Shown piece after piece: positions 34,384-45,651 of a DNA stretch of 64,000 nt; the first letter of the stretch is position 1, and the number at the start of each line of letters is the position of its first letter. A model generated the notes under the pieces. That model did not search any database, was not told the origin of the DNA, and saw only the letters and a program-made list of their open reading frames with translations. Origin of the DNA: Excoecaria cochinchinensis (taxonomy: Eukaryota; Streptophyta; Magnoliopsida; Malpighiales; Euphorbiaceae). The position numbers were made by a program, and so were the translations under genes. Location: contig CANTUQ010000081.1 of NCBI GenBank assembly GCA_947683425.1, forward strand, positions 10,432,501 through 10,496,500, read 5' to 3'.

Positions 34384-35344
34384 TTTATATACTTTATAAA
34401 AGACCTAATTAAAATAAACAAGAAATAATGACTAATTTGGGTGGGATTAGACATTGTAAACCCCAATGGGACTTATTAGAAAGGATCCCACATAAACCCT
34501 AACTTTCCTAACTTCCTAATTTGAAAAATAAAGGAAATTAAATGGAAATAACAATTTAGAAACACTAATTAAAATACTGTAGAATTGTGTCTTCTTAAAA
34601 ACTGCATCTGATGTGATCCACGACCATAGGTAATGGAAATCTCGATTTCTAAAAACTCAACTTTAGAGAACACGGGCATTAAGACTCAAACATAGGCATG
34701 AAATTCGAGATTCTCCATAAGTATGATATTGATCCATGGGTGTGGAGAAATCAGCCTCTCTTTTATTTCTCGCGCAACTTATGAACATAACCTACACAAC
34801 GAGAATGGATTAAAAATTGCAACTTATGTGCCCACGGCCATAGAAGTCTTCTACACCTTAAAACTGACCTCTAAAGCTTCTTTGGTCACACTAATGCAAA
34901 ACCAATTCCATGAACCTTCCTCCATGATTCGAACATATCATTCATTGATGTTGAATTAAGTTGCCTACCCATGCACGTATCATATGGATATAGAATGTTG
35001 AAGTCAAATGGAAGATATGTTGCTGGATATTGATAGAAATTTGAAGCTTTTTAGCCTTCTTCTATTTGCTATTTTTCTTTATTTTTTTAATGGATTGTAA
35101 TTAAACTAATTAATTTCACACAGACCTAACAATTTTTGACCCGATCCAAAAATTTGACTTGAACTCGCACTAAAATATTGACCTGAACCTAAATGGCCAA
35201 ATTCGAATGACTTGAGAATTTTAGGATCGAACTTGACTCGAATTTAAAAATCGAAAAATCTGATCAAAAATACCTAAAACCCAATTGAAAAATTCACCCA
35301 AAATACCTAAACTTATGACCCTTTTTTTTAATTAAATTTTTTAT
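34384..35344. other. Intergenic DNA left of M, no gene recognised
   Basis: The region is AT-rich. A short open frame at 34723-34959 (+) resembles nothing I recognise. 35125-35290 has repeated CCGATCC / GACTTGAAC / ACCTGAACC words that recur at 55560-55700 on the other side of M, suggesting M inserted into an older dispersed repeat. Confidence 0.5.
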
Positions 35345-35349
35345 GTCAT

Positions 35350-37407
35350 TGTGACGCGCATCGGATCCCCACGGCCGCCCGTACGACCGCCTGCTTGAGG
35401 GCGATCGGGGCATTTGCGGGTCCGTTGGCAACTTGCAATGAATTGCGAGTGCGTCTATTTTGGGTAACAAGGAGGTTTCACGGAGTCGCCACCCAATAGA
35501 ACATTCGAAAAGTTTCTCTCGCCTCGGAGAGCCTAAGACTGCGCTTAGTATCCATTTTGGGCCAACCAAAGGGGTCTTGGAGGGTAAACCTCTCGCCCTA
35601 AGGAGCCTAGGATTAATGTCAAAGTCTCGTGACACAAGAGGTGTCTTGGAGGTCATAGTTCCAATGAGTGATCGGATAAACCTCTCGCCTCTTTGAGCCC
35701 AAAGACCAGAGCTGGGTTCGGGACTTCTCATCTATTTCTACCTTGATTATTTTATGATCAAATTTTAATTTCCATTAATTCGCTCTCTCTCCGCACGATG
35801 CAATTGAATCAAAGCGCATTTATTCACATTTGGAAAGCGGTAAATGAATGAGTAAATAATGAAAGCGATAAATTACAATAACACAAGGAGCGGAATACAA
35901 CTCCCTTTTATAAATATGCGATACATACACAAATCGGGGCATTGCTTATTTTGAGGACTTTGGTCCTCGCATGCATCATTATTAAAATGGATATTTCTAT
36001 TGTGACGATTTTATTGGATAAAAATAGGACATTGGGTCCTTGATTTTATGAAGAATTCAGTTTATTAAATATAAAACGTTTGGCCGATTTTTACATTAGC
36101 GAGAAATGCAATAATTTTGTCATATACAGGAGAAACAATAAATAAATACATGAAATGCAAAAGGGAGGGCGATAGGGAACTAAACCAGGCGAACTTTCCA
36201 TATGCGGGAGAACTTCCTCGGGCTCCAGCCAGTCCAAGAAACAAGAACATACTCTCACAAAACAAGCCAAAAGGATGTTAAAATACAAAAGAAAAGCTAT
36301 AAATAAACATGAAAATTTGAGTGAACAAAAAAGGGAAAGAAAAAGGTTTGAAGATGTGGGACAGAACCCACCGACGGGCTATGCTGAATGACCGGCGGGC
36401 GTCGGTCAAGGTGACCTATACAGCCCGTCGCTCACTCGAAGGGAGCCATCTGTAAGGGTGACCGACGGGCTATGCGTAAAGGTGACCGACGGGCGTCGGT
36501 CATAGCAGATGACCCATCGGTCACCTCTGTCCCAGAAAAACAGAAGCTTTTCAAAAGGTAAAAAGACAAATTTTACACAGATTCAAGAAGAATAGAAACA
36601 AAAAATAAATAAAAAATTACCAAAAGCAAAGATTGTATCGAAAATGAAGGTAAAAAAGGGACAAAAAAGGGTCTAGAATATTTACCCTCAGAACAACCTT
36701 TTTGGTTGGATTCCTTGTTGTTGTTTGGCTTCCAGCACGCTCCACGAGAAGGTCTGAACAAAAAGATCAAATGTTGAAGATAGAGTGTCCTCAACAGCTC
36801 GATGAAAATTGAGTTCCAAAAACCCGTGAAAATCAACTAGATCCTCTTTCTTTTAAAGATTTGATTCTTGAATTAGTTAGATTTTTTAGAAATGTGTTTG
36901 TTGGAAGAGAGAGAAAATGCGCGTGAATTTTGGCAGAGTTTCCCCTATTTTTGCAAAATTTTCCAACCCCTTTTATGAGAAAATTCAAAGCTTTTATAGG
37001 CCAGGGGTGACTGACGGGCGTCTGTGGTTCACCGATGGGCATCGGAAGAATCCTACTGACACAAGGATTCATCCGACGGCCCTACAACCTGACCGACGGG
37101 CCTGCTATTTCTACCGACGGGCGTCGAAAGAATCCTTCTGACACAAGGATTCATCCGACGGTCCTGCCAACCGACTGACGGGCTGGCCCCTGACCGACGG
37201 GCTGGCCATCCGTCGAGGAAAATATACTTTTTTGGACTTTAAAAACTCCCCGTTTTCTCCCCTTTTGCCTACGAAAGGTAAAAAGACCAGTTTCTCGTGG
37301 AGCATGGGACTAAAGCCTCCAAATCCAAACCGTTTGTATAGGCTCGGATGGCGATTTCATCATAGGGTAATCTCTGATCCGGACCGCTCCGGGACACGGT
37401 GCTTACA
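35350..37407 (-). mobile_element. 3' LTR of M
   Basis: Ends are TGTGACGCGCATCGG (left) and CGGTGCTTACA (right). Compared with the 5' LTR it has an extra short segment near 35385 and lacks one copy of a roughly 60-bp motif repeat present at 54455-54510. Motif clusters are at 36360-36530 and 37010-37215; the TATA box (minus) is at 36992-36998. Confidence 0.95.
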
Positions 37408-37430
37408 GTTGCCCCCAGTTTTGGGGAAAC
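37408..37430 (-). promoter_or_regulatory. Polypurine tract of M
   Basis: On the minus strand CCCCAAAACTGGGGGCAAC directly precedes the 3' LTR start TGTAAGC. The same AA(A)TTGGGGGCAAC or ACTGGGGGCAAC tract precedes the LTRs of X, Y and C. Confidence 0.75.
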
Positions 37431-37519
37431 TAGTGCACGAGCGCCTAGATGAGCCAAAACTCAGAGAAAGGAAGAAAGCGTACCTGTGGCGGTTCTTACC
37501 TTCCGTGTCTTTTACCGGG

Positions 37520-38330
37520 TAGACCTCGTCTCAGTCTGTTCGGCGGGTGAAGATATCCCTATCGGTCTCATCTCGACCTGTAGGTGTTGGTGAGATGTAG
37601 CATTCTCTAGCCACGACCTCGATATGAAGAGCAGTGTTTCTTTAACCACAACTTCAATTGTTTCTGCTGGCCTTGTTTCGGCTCGCGCAGTGTTGAGGAG
37701 ATGTAGCACTCTCTGACTACAAACTCAATGTGAAGAGCAGTGTTTCTCTAACCGCAGCTTCTGCTTCTGCTGGCCTCGTCTCGGCTCGCGCAGTGTTGAG
37801 GAGATGTAGCACTCTCTAACTACAAACTCGATGCAAAGAGCAGTGTTTCTCTAACCGCAGCTTCGACTGGTGAGAAGCGGTACTCTCTGACCACAGTCTC
37901 GAGGTGAAGAGTAGTATTCTCTAACTACAACTTCGATTATTGAGAAGCGGTACTTTCTGACCACAGTCTCGAGGTGAAGAGTAGTATTCTCTAACTACAA
38001 CTTCGATTGTTGAGAAGCGGTGCACTCTGACCACAATCTCTGCTCGTTGGCATTCTCTTGCTGACCCCCCATCCGGTCAGTATAAAGTCTGATCTACTAA
38101 CCCCCATCTGGCTAGTACAATTTTCTGATCTGCTAACCTCCATTCGGCTGCAAGGTGTGTAGTACTCTCTTACTACCGCGTGAACTGTGAGACACGATAC
38201 TCTCTGACCATAATCTTGATCTTGTGGAGGAGGAGACCTCGCTGGGTTCCCTTTCCAAGAGGACATGAATCTTAGGCGCTCATGTTCGGACTTTTGATGG
38301 ATGCTTGTGTCCGGATCGATGTTTCTCCAT
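37520..38330 (-). repeat. Hairpin array of element M
   Basis: Repeated 29-30 nt hairpins in the minus-strand sense. At 37726-37698 the outer arms GAG/CTC and inner arms GTAGT/GCTAC flank loop CAGAGAGT. Units with GAAG/CTTC outer arms alternate (for example about 37620-37655 and 37735-37770). A GCCGAGACGAGG phrase (seen as CCTCGTCTCGGC) recurs at 37672 and 37773. Several units have one mismatched pair. Confidence 0.8.
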
Positions 38331-38698
38331 ACCTGTGTGATAAAAGGTTTTGTTAATTCATGTTTGAGTTATTATCTTTTAACATGTCTATGAATGATGT
38401 GGTTTTGTTTTATTTACTATGTCATGTTTCATTTATATTCTTTCTCTTTCTTTTATTAAGTTGTCATTTTTCAAATCTCGGTTATCTTTTGTTATTTTCC
38501 CTTTCGTTTGTTATGTCATCATTTTGGAACATGAGTAAATGTGAAGGCATACACTTATCTGTAACATGAATGAATCATAAATCATAAATGAATGTACAAA
38601 ACTGAAAATAAAAGTTTTACACTAGAAATATCCACTTTTGTACAATGTATATACAAAGTGAAAATGTGTGAAAATACAAAAAAATGACTCCCTGAACA
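38331..38698. other. AT-rich spacer between hairpin array and sense accessory ORF of M
   Basis: No gene. It corresponds to 13596-13975 in Y and is a plausible 3' UTR of the sense accessory transcript. Confidence 0.5.
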
Positions 38699-40672
38699 TC
38701 AGAGGGGCGCGTAGTCGGAGGGCTCCTCGTCAGGATCCTCATCGTCTGAGATATGCACCGTCCTCGGCTGAGGTGGAGGTGGAGCTGACTGTGTCGAAGG
38801 TGGAGGCTGAGCCGTGGAAGATCCTGCCCCAGCATCGTGGGTCTGTCTAAACCTGATCTGAGCATAGCCATCCAAGAAGGGCTGGGTGCACGTCCTCATG
38901 AACTCCAAAGTCTCTGAGACTGTGCCTCCTAACTTCTTGAATGCTTGGCTCATCTGAACAGTCTGCTCGCTGGCGGTCCTCCTCATCTGATCTAGGCGCT
39001 GCTCCATCTGCTCCCTAAACTCTCTCATGGTCTGGGACAAGGGAGGAAGGATCCCCTCTATCGCCTGGACTTGGGATCTCAGGGAGTCGAGTGACTCATC
39101 GATCATCTGTAAAGTCATATCGACTCTCTGAGACGCCTGGTCCTGGGACGTCCTCAGATCATGAGTGAGCTGCTATCTAAGCTCCCTCTGGCCCTGGGCA
39201 ATCTGCTCTACCAGCCTCGCCTGCTCGTCCCTGAAGGTCTCCACGACCTGAGCCTGCTCTCGTACTGTGTGCTCAATAAAACCGGCCTGCTCCTAGGTCA
39301 ACCGCTCTATCATCCGGGACTGCTCCTGAATAGCAGCCTGCTGACGGTCTAACCTCTCCTGTAGAGCTCTGTCTCTCTCATCCAGTCGTCGCTCAAAGGC
39401 TGTGAACATAGAAGTGAGGAGCTGGGAGAAATCAGGCTGTGCTGGCTGCTGCTGTGCTGGCTCTGGCGGTGGGGCCGTGGAGGAAGATGCCCTCAGGTCG
39501 CTCCGGAAGTATGGGTGATACCTCTCGGGGGGCCTGAAGGTAGACCTCTACACCCTGGTGCTCGATAACGGAGTAGGAGTCGGCGCCCTGGATGCCGGTG
39601 GAGTACCGAACAGCTCGTCCATGGTGAACTCCACGTCGAAATCCAACGGAGTCCGGGGCAGCTCTTGCTCGGGCTGTGGCTGCGGCTGAGTCTGTGGCTG
39701 AGGAGGCTGTGGAGGCGGAGGAGGCTACTACTCTGGCTCTGGCTGAGGAGGCTGAGGAGGCTGCTGCTCTGGCTGCTCCGGGTCTGGACCCAAGGGTGGA
39801 AGGGAGAAGACCCGCCTGGTCTCATGGATAGATAGCAACCTGAAGGCCTCTGCCTGCCCTGACAACTGTGAAATCATCCCCATCTGTACTGCTGCAGAGG
39901 CATCCACATATATCCCCTCATCCAGGGGTGCTCGCAGCCTACCCGAGGCGACTCCTAACCCCAAAAGCAAATAAGTGATTACTCCCCCTACTATCACCAC
40001 GGGCGTCACTCCTCTGCCAATCCTGATCAGGTTAGCCAAAATCTCATGGCTAACGTTGAGACGCTGGCCTGCCACCATGGCCTAGAGGCTCCAGATCTCG
40101 ATCGGGTTAAGCGACCCTGGATTACCAGCTCGACCGAGGTACGAGCTGGATAGCACTCTGTGAAGGTACCGAAGTGCCTGAGACACCAGTACGGTGCTCT
40201 TCGCTGTATCGTGGTCATACAGCACTCCTGGTAAGGCAATAGCCGTCCAATGGGCGCGTCTCACCGCTCGCCGTGGGATCTCGACCCCCTCCTCTCTGGG
40301 AAGCCCCATGGCCTCCGCGAACCTCTACCTGGTGATGCTGAAATGCTGGCCATCGAACCAGAACTGTACCACCCCTGGCTCTGTGTCTGATCTCTGAAAA
40401 TCGCCGTAGTGCAGGGTGGCTAGCACCTGTCGGGTAGCCTCAGGGAAGGTCTGGAAAGCAAGCTCAAGGAACTCTGTCCATTCGGCACCCTCTATAAGCA
40501 TGTCGACCTCCGGGGCCATCCCTAGGGCTTCTAGGAACGGCCGAGACACAAAGCGGCTAGCCCGGATCTCCACCTGAGCCAGCGCCCTGTATCTGTGGGC
40601 TGACTCGCCGTCCATCCAACCCGGAACCTCGACCTTGGGCTGGACCTGTGGTGCTCTGCGTCTAGGAGGCAT
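38699..40672 (-). pseudogene. Sense accessory ORF of M, Athila-ORF1-like
   Basis: It starts at ATG 40672 (MPPRRRAPQVQPKVEVPGWM), immediately after a predicted splice acceptor. The conserved N-terminal region reads VEIRASRFVSRPFLEALGM, EATRQVLATLHYGDFQRSD, RFAEAMGLPREEGVEIPRR and LPGVLYDHDTAKSTVLVSQA, as in Y. A P/Q/E-rich linker, a long charged coiled-coil segment (about 39130-39420) and an acidic tail ending DEDPDEEPSDYAPL follow. Stops lie at about 40323-40325, 40082-40084 and in the coiled-coil region. Similarity to Athila ORF1 proteins is from memory of the pattern and is moderate. The product may be a structural or RNA/DNA-binding oligomer; function unknown. Confidence 0.65.
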
Positions 40673-40673
40673 C

Positions 40674-41231
40674 CTGCAAAAGAAATGTTAGATAACGAAA
40701 ATTTGTCGAAACGGGCGTTATTAGGCTCGTTTTCGAGGTGAAAGAAAACAGATAAAAACAATGGGCAACATCAAGGGATGTTACCCAGCATGCTTCGTAC
40801 ATATCAAAAGCAGAAAAACATGCAATTGGCGTAGAAAAAGATATTCTGAAAGCGAACGAAAATGGGCTTATTAGACCCCAAGACATGCATTATACACAAA
40901 AATAATCAATTTTAGAATAAAAATTGAAAATTTGGGCAGCACCCCGGCAAGGGTGTGCCCAACCTCCTACATAAAAAAAAGGCATCAAAACAGGCCTCGG
41001 GCCCCAATCACAATATATATACGCTAGAAAGCCTATTTCTAAGGCGACAAAGGTATAGAAAAGTCCTATTTCTATGTGATCATGCAAATGCTTAGATTAA
41101 TTGCACTAAGAATTACTAAAAAAACGGGCAGCATTCTCCCTAGATATTTAAAGCAACTAAAGCATCCTAACCATTTTTAAGGCTAAAAGAAGAAATAAAT
41201 TAAATTAAAGAGTAGTAGTTATTTTACTTAC
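40674..41231 (-). other. Predicted 5'-leader intron of the sense accessory gene (M)
   Basis: The donor ACAA/GTAAGT is at 41231 and the acceptor TTTCTTTTGCAG ends at 40674, with a CTAAC branch-like sequence just upstream. The ATG follows one base later. The 558-nt length and position match Y's 10917-11508. Confidence 0.68.
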
Positions 41232-41428
41232 TTGTAGTCGCGAAAAGTGTAGAAAAACTGAAGAAAAATGAGTGTCCGAGCGTCCGGTGAGTGGAGAACG
41301 CAAAAAGATAAAGAAATTGCAAGAAAGAGGAGAAGAAATACTTGAAAATGTAGAAAAAATGGAAAAAAAACTTTTTTGAGAGGGAAAGTGAAAATGACAG
41401 CAGCTGCTGGCCCGTCTGTCACTCGCCC

Positions 41429-41639
41429 TTATATAGAGTTTCATGACCGACGGGCTGGGCGTCGCTAGGAACGACCGACGGGCTGCCAGTCTGTCGTTCC
41501 CCATTCCCCAATTAATGCAAATTTAATGCTCATAATTAATGCTATGCTGATATATTCATCTACCAGGTGGATTTTTACCGATGGGCAGGCCGTCTCTTGT
41601 GAGAGACGGGTAGGCCGTCGGTGGCGCTTCTCTATAAAT
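41429..41639. promoter_or_regulatory. Predicted internal bidirectional promoter of M
   Basis: A minus-strand TATA (CTATATAAG, 41437-41429) points to the sense accessory gene and a plus-strand TATA (CTATAAAT, 41632-41639) lies about 70 bp before the antisense gene ATG at 41710. Each TATA is preceded by GACCGACGGGC-type motifs (41446-41505 and 41578-41625). The layout and spacing match Y's 10492-10704. Confidence 0.65.
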
Positions 41640-41709
41640 TCCTCCAAAAATTTTGCTTTTTTGTGTCTCTTCATTTTCCCAACATCTTGAGCCCCTCATT
41701 CTTCTCAAA

Positions 41710-43016
41710 ATGTCTTCCCCTCTTCTCCAAAGAATGCACCGCATCCTAGATGACAAGCACACTTGGGAAAAAGGCACCCTTTCCTCTCTGTCTGGGCTAA
41801 AATATCTGCGCCGGGTCAAAGTTGACCAGAACCTTCTTCTGGCGGCGACTCACTTCTGGAACCCCTAGTTTCACATCTTCCGGTTCACTTATTAGGAGTT
41901 GTGCCCCCTACCTGAGGAGTTAGCTGCCATTCTTGGAGTCTGGTATCCCCCTAACGTTCTGCCCTGCATTCCCCGTTGCAGTCTACTCCAGACTCGGGAT
42001 ATAGCTATGGCCCTCGGCATACCTCCTTCTGAGGCCGTTCGGCTAGTTTCTCCAGGCTCTTCCTTCACTTTGGATCCACTGATCGAGGCTCTAGATCGGT
42101 TCACTGATGTCCCCACTTACCGGGTAAGCATCATATTTTTGTTTTGCATGACGAACTTTCTCACTGTGGTTCCAGGGGGGTTGACAGGTGACCCTCGCCT
42201 GTTCGGGGTTCTGAGCGACTTTCATCGGGGATCATTACCCTTTTCACTTATTTTAGCTGAAACCATCCTGGGTTGGGACTCTGTGAGCTCTGGATCCACC
42301 ACTACTTTTACCGGCAACCCCTTATTGCTCCAGGTACGTTATTATTTTAAAGGTAGTGCGTCCCTTGTGAATTTTCACACTAGTTTTTCTTAGCGGGAGG
42401 TGCGTCCTTTCGGATTTTCACACAACCCTTTGCCTTACTTTTGCCTGAAGTAAACCCTAATTACTCCAGCGGCCTTTTTTTTTTTTTTTAGATCTGGCTG
42501 CAAGAGAAACTGAGGATGCTGTCTGAGCCACCTCCTCGGGTTATCCCACAGTACTCGCCGAGCCATTTTCTTCCGTGTCGACAGCTGTATGAGTGTGCCA
42601 CTGCTGGAGAAGGCATTACCAGATTTGGGGAACTGTCAGATGACGATATCAGTTTTACGTCTACCTGACTCCCACTGTCTCATATGGTCATTGATGGGTC
42701 ATCAGGGTGTGTTCCCCTCTGCAGGCTCCGTCAAGCCACTTTCTGCATCATTTCTCGATGTGCACGTCAGCTTGGGATAACCCAGGATGTGGTGAGGGTT
42801 CCCTTATCTTTTTGGAGAGGAGCTCTTTCGGCTGCCTTCGCCTCAAGGTATCATGAGCTGTGGAGAAAACTACCAGTGAAGAATGTCATTCCGAGGTTCG
42901 GCGATCATTCTGTGGCTTCAACCAGCGAATACAAGAAATGGGTCCTTAGTCCAGCGTCTGATAATAGGACACGAGGGCTCAAGCATCTAGTTGGCAAGAG
43001 CAGTGGCAGGACTTAG
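41710..43016 (+). pseudogene. Antisense accessory gene of M, plant-mobile-domain/DUF7745-like, two exons
   Basis: Exon 1 is 41710-42333 (MSSPLLQRMHRILDD...), the intron 42334-42491 (CAG/GTACGT ... long T tract, TTTAG) and exon 2 42492-43016, phase 0 at the junction. The joined NPLLLQ and IWLQEKL restore the LLQ-W motif of the family. Conserved blocks are LAATHFWNP, ELCPLPEELAAI, PTYRVSIIFLF and SLILAETILGWDSV. In-frame stops: TAG 41866-41868, TAG 41893-41895, TGA 42666-42668. The last corresponds to a Trp codon in Y. Gene structure (own TATA, intron, convergent with pol) resembles a captured host-type gene rather than part of the polyprotein. Function unknown. Confidence 0.75.
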
Positions 43017-43408
43017 CTTAGCTTACATATGTATTTCTTTTGGTGTTACATTTCTTTTTAATGCAGAACTAGAAAATGACGAAAATGAAAAGAATAATAT
43101 TTGTTCTATTTCACGAAATTGTGTACACTTCCATGTAATTTCAGCATACATGATCAGTGTTTTTGACATTAACTCGACCGTGTACGCCCTATTAATACAT
43201 GAAACCAAATTTTAACAGCATCAACTCCTGTTACCAATCGGCCCTCTCGGGTTTTCACAATTGGACATTTTCTCTCGTGCCTCTTATTTTTTCACAAGAT
43301 GCCTTTTTTCGGTTTTCACCCTGTCGAGGAGCCCAATTTTAGCACGGCCGCCTTTTTTCGGTTTTCAACCTACAGGGCATTTTATTCTCATCTTTTTATT
43401 TTTGGTCT
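43017..43408. other. Convergent 3' noncoding region of M
   Basis: Equivalent to 8721-9112 in Y, inverted. The repeated phrase CTTTTTTCGGTTTTCA..CT occurs at about 43298 and 43350. No gene. Confidence 0.6.
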
Positions 43409-43646
43409 TTAGCCATAGAACCTTTTGAGTCTGTCGATATTGATCGGTTCTTTGAATTCATTTCCATCGCTATCCGACAAGATTGCTGCTCCTTTGGACA
43501 ACAGCTTGTTAAGGATATACGGCCCCTCCCAGGTTGGTCTGAATTTTCCTCTGATATCCGGTATACCTGGTCTCATCTGCTTGAACACTAAGTCCCCTTC
43601 CTTCAGCAGATGCTTTCTCACTTTCTTCCCGAATGTCCTGGCCAAC
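43409..43646 (-). pseudogene. pol: C-terminal end of M integrase (cut off by solo LTR)
   Basis: Encodes LARTFGKKVRKHLLKEGDLVFKQMRP through PTWEGPYILNKLLSKGAAI to NIDRLKRFYG, matching the last 80 residues of Y pol (8480-8720). It joins 45652 once the solo LTR and one TSD copy are removed. Confidence 0.92.
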
Positions 43647-45651
43647 TGTGACGCGCGCCGGATCCCCGCGGCCGCCCATGGGACCTCCCGCTTGAGGGCG
43701 ATCGGGGCATTTGTGGGTCCGTTGACATCTTGCAATAAATCGCAAGTGCGTCTATGTTGGGCAACAAGGAGGTTTCATGGAGTCGCCACCCAATAGAACA
43801 TTGGGAAATTTACTCTCGCCTCAAAGAGCCTAAGACTGCGCTTTGTACCCATTTTGGGCCAGCCAGAGGGGTCTTGAAAGGTAAACTTCTCGCCCTAAGG
43901 AGCCTAGGATTAGCGCTAAAGTCTCGTGGCACAAAAAGGTGTCTTGGAGGGTAGACCTCTAGCCTCTTTGAGCCCAAAGACCAGAGCTGGGTCCGGGATT
44001 TCTCATCTATTTCTACCTCGATTGTTTTATGATTAAATTTTAATTATCATTGATTCGCTCTCTCTCCACACGATGCAATTGATTAAAGGCGCATTTATTC
44101 ACATTTGGAAAGCCGTAAATGAGCAAGTAAATATCAAAAGGCGGTAAATTACAATAATACAAGGAGCGGAATACAACTCCCTTTATAAATGTGCGATACA
44201 TACACGAATCGGGGCATTATTTATTTTGAGGACTTTTGGTCCTCGCATGCATCATTATCAAAATCGGATATTTTTATTTGTGATGATTTTTATCGGATAA
44301 AAATAGGGCATTGGACCCTTGCTTTTGTGTAAACCTCATTTTATTGAATATAAAACATTGAGTCATTTTTATACATTAACGAGATATGAAAAGAGTATAT
44401 CTATATACATAAAATAATCAATGAATAACAAATGAAGGAAATAATCAAGAGGGTTAGGAAACTGGTAGATAGCCGCTCAAGCTCGGGATAGTCCAAGAGA
44501 ATCAATATACACTCATAGAAAGTTAAAAGATGTCAATATACCTAAAATTAATATATAGGAAGCCAAAAGGGCTTGAAAAAGATGGAAAATAATTTAAAAG
44601 GGTAGAGACAGAACCCACCGACGGCCTTTTTTAGGTGACCGACGGGCGTCAGTCAAGATAACCGACATGCCCGTCTGTCGCTCAAAAAGGGCATCTGTAG
44701 GTGGGGTGACCGATGGGCGTCGGTGATGGAGATGACCCGTCGGTCACCACTGTCTCCGAAGAAAACAGAAAAAGAAGACTCCTTTTAAAGCCAAAAAAGA
44801 GGTTTTATCATAAAATCATATAAAGAGAGTCAAAATAAAGAAGGATGATGACAAAATTGAAAGATTCAACAAATAAAGAATAAATATGAAATGCTATGAA
44901 GAAGGAATCCGGAATATTTACCCTCAGATAATCGCTTTGGGTGAGATTCTTGTGTTGATTAGAGCCCCGCGTGTTCCACGAAAAGCAAGATGAAGGATCA
45001 AAAAAGGAAAACAGATTATTTCCTCCTCAACCCTTCAAAGAATTGTCTTTGGAATCAAAATCTAAGGAAAACTAATTAGTTTTTAGTCCCTTTTGATGGA
45101 TTTGATCCTCTTTTGAAAGAGATTTCTTTATGAAATGTGTTTGCTGGAAGAGAGAGAAAATATGCTTGAATTTGGGCAGAGTTTCCCCTCTTCAAAAATT
45201 TTGGAACCCTTTTCTAGTGAAAATCCGGAGCTTTTATAAGCCAGACACGACCGACGGGCGTCGAAAGAATCCATATGACACAAGGATTCGTCCGACGGCC
45301 CTGCCACATTCGCCGACGGGCGTCGGAAAGGTTGCGTGCTCCGGGAAACCAGGCGGCGTTCTGACAGGGGCGGTGATTTTTCGACGGGCGTCGAAAAATA
45401 CCACAAGCCGTCGGTGACTCTAAGCGACGGGCTGGCTTCACAAACGGGCTGGCCGTCTGTGGAGGAAAATATGCCTTCTGACTCAAAAATCCCTTGTTTT
45501 CCCCCCTCTGCCTACGAAAGGTAAAAAAGATTCACTTCTCGTGGAACGCGGGACTAAAACCCCCGAATCCAAACCATTTATACAGACTCGGATACTGATT
45601 TCATCACAGGGTAACCTCTGATCCGGACCGCTCCGGGACACGGTGCCTACA
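43647..45651 (-). mobile_element. Solo LTR S inside M integrase, TSD CCAAC
   Basis: This 2005-bp LTR reads TGTGACGCGCGCCGG at the left and GGTGCCTACA at the right, flanked by CCAAC at 43642-43646 and 45652-45656. It is the same family and orientation as M's own LTRs (start TGTAGGCACCGTGTCCCGG). GACGGGC-type clusters lie at 45250-45470 and 44615-44750; U5 hairpins lie near 44160-44330. Since no internal region remains, it is a solo LTR younger than M. Confidence 0.95.

Noticed and set aside
34723..34959. Possible host gene fragment
   Set aside because: No family recognised in any frame; neighbouring frames are closed and the resemblance of one frame to a NAC-like motif was too weak to keep.
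1..38330. CRISPR-like regular repeats in the subterminal arrays
   Set aside because: The context is plant LTR elements; repeats are adjacent hairpin units without unique spacers or cas genes.
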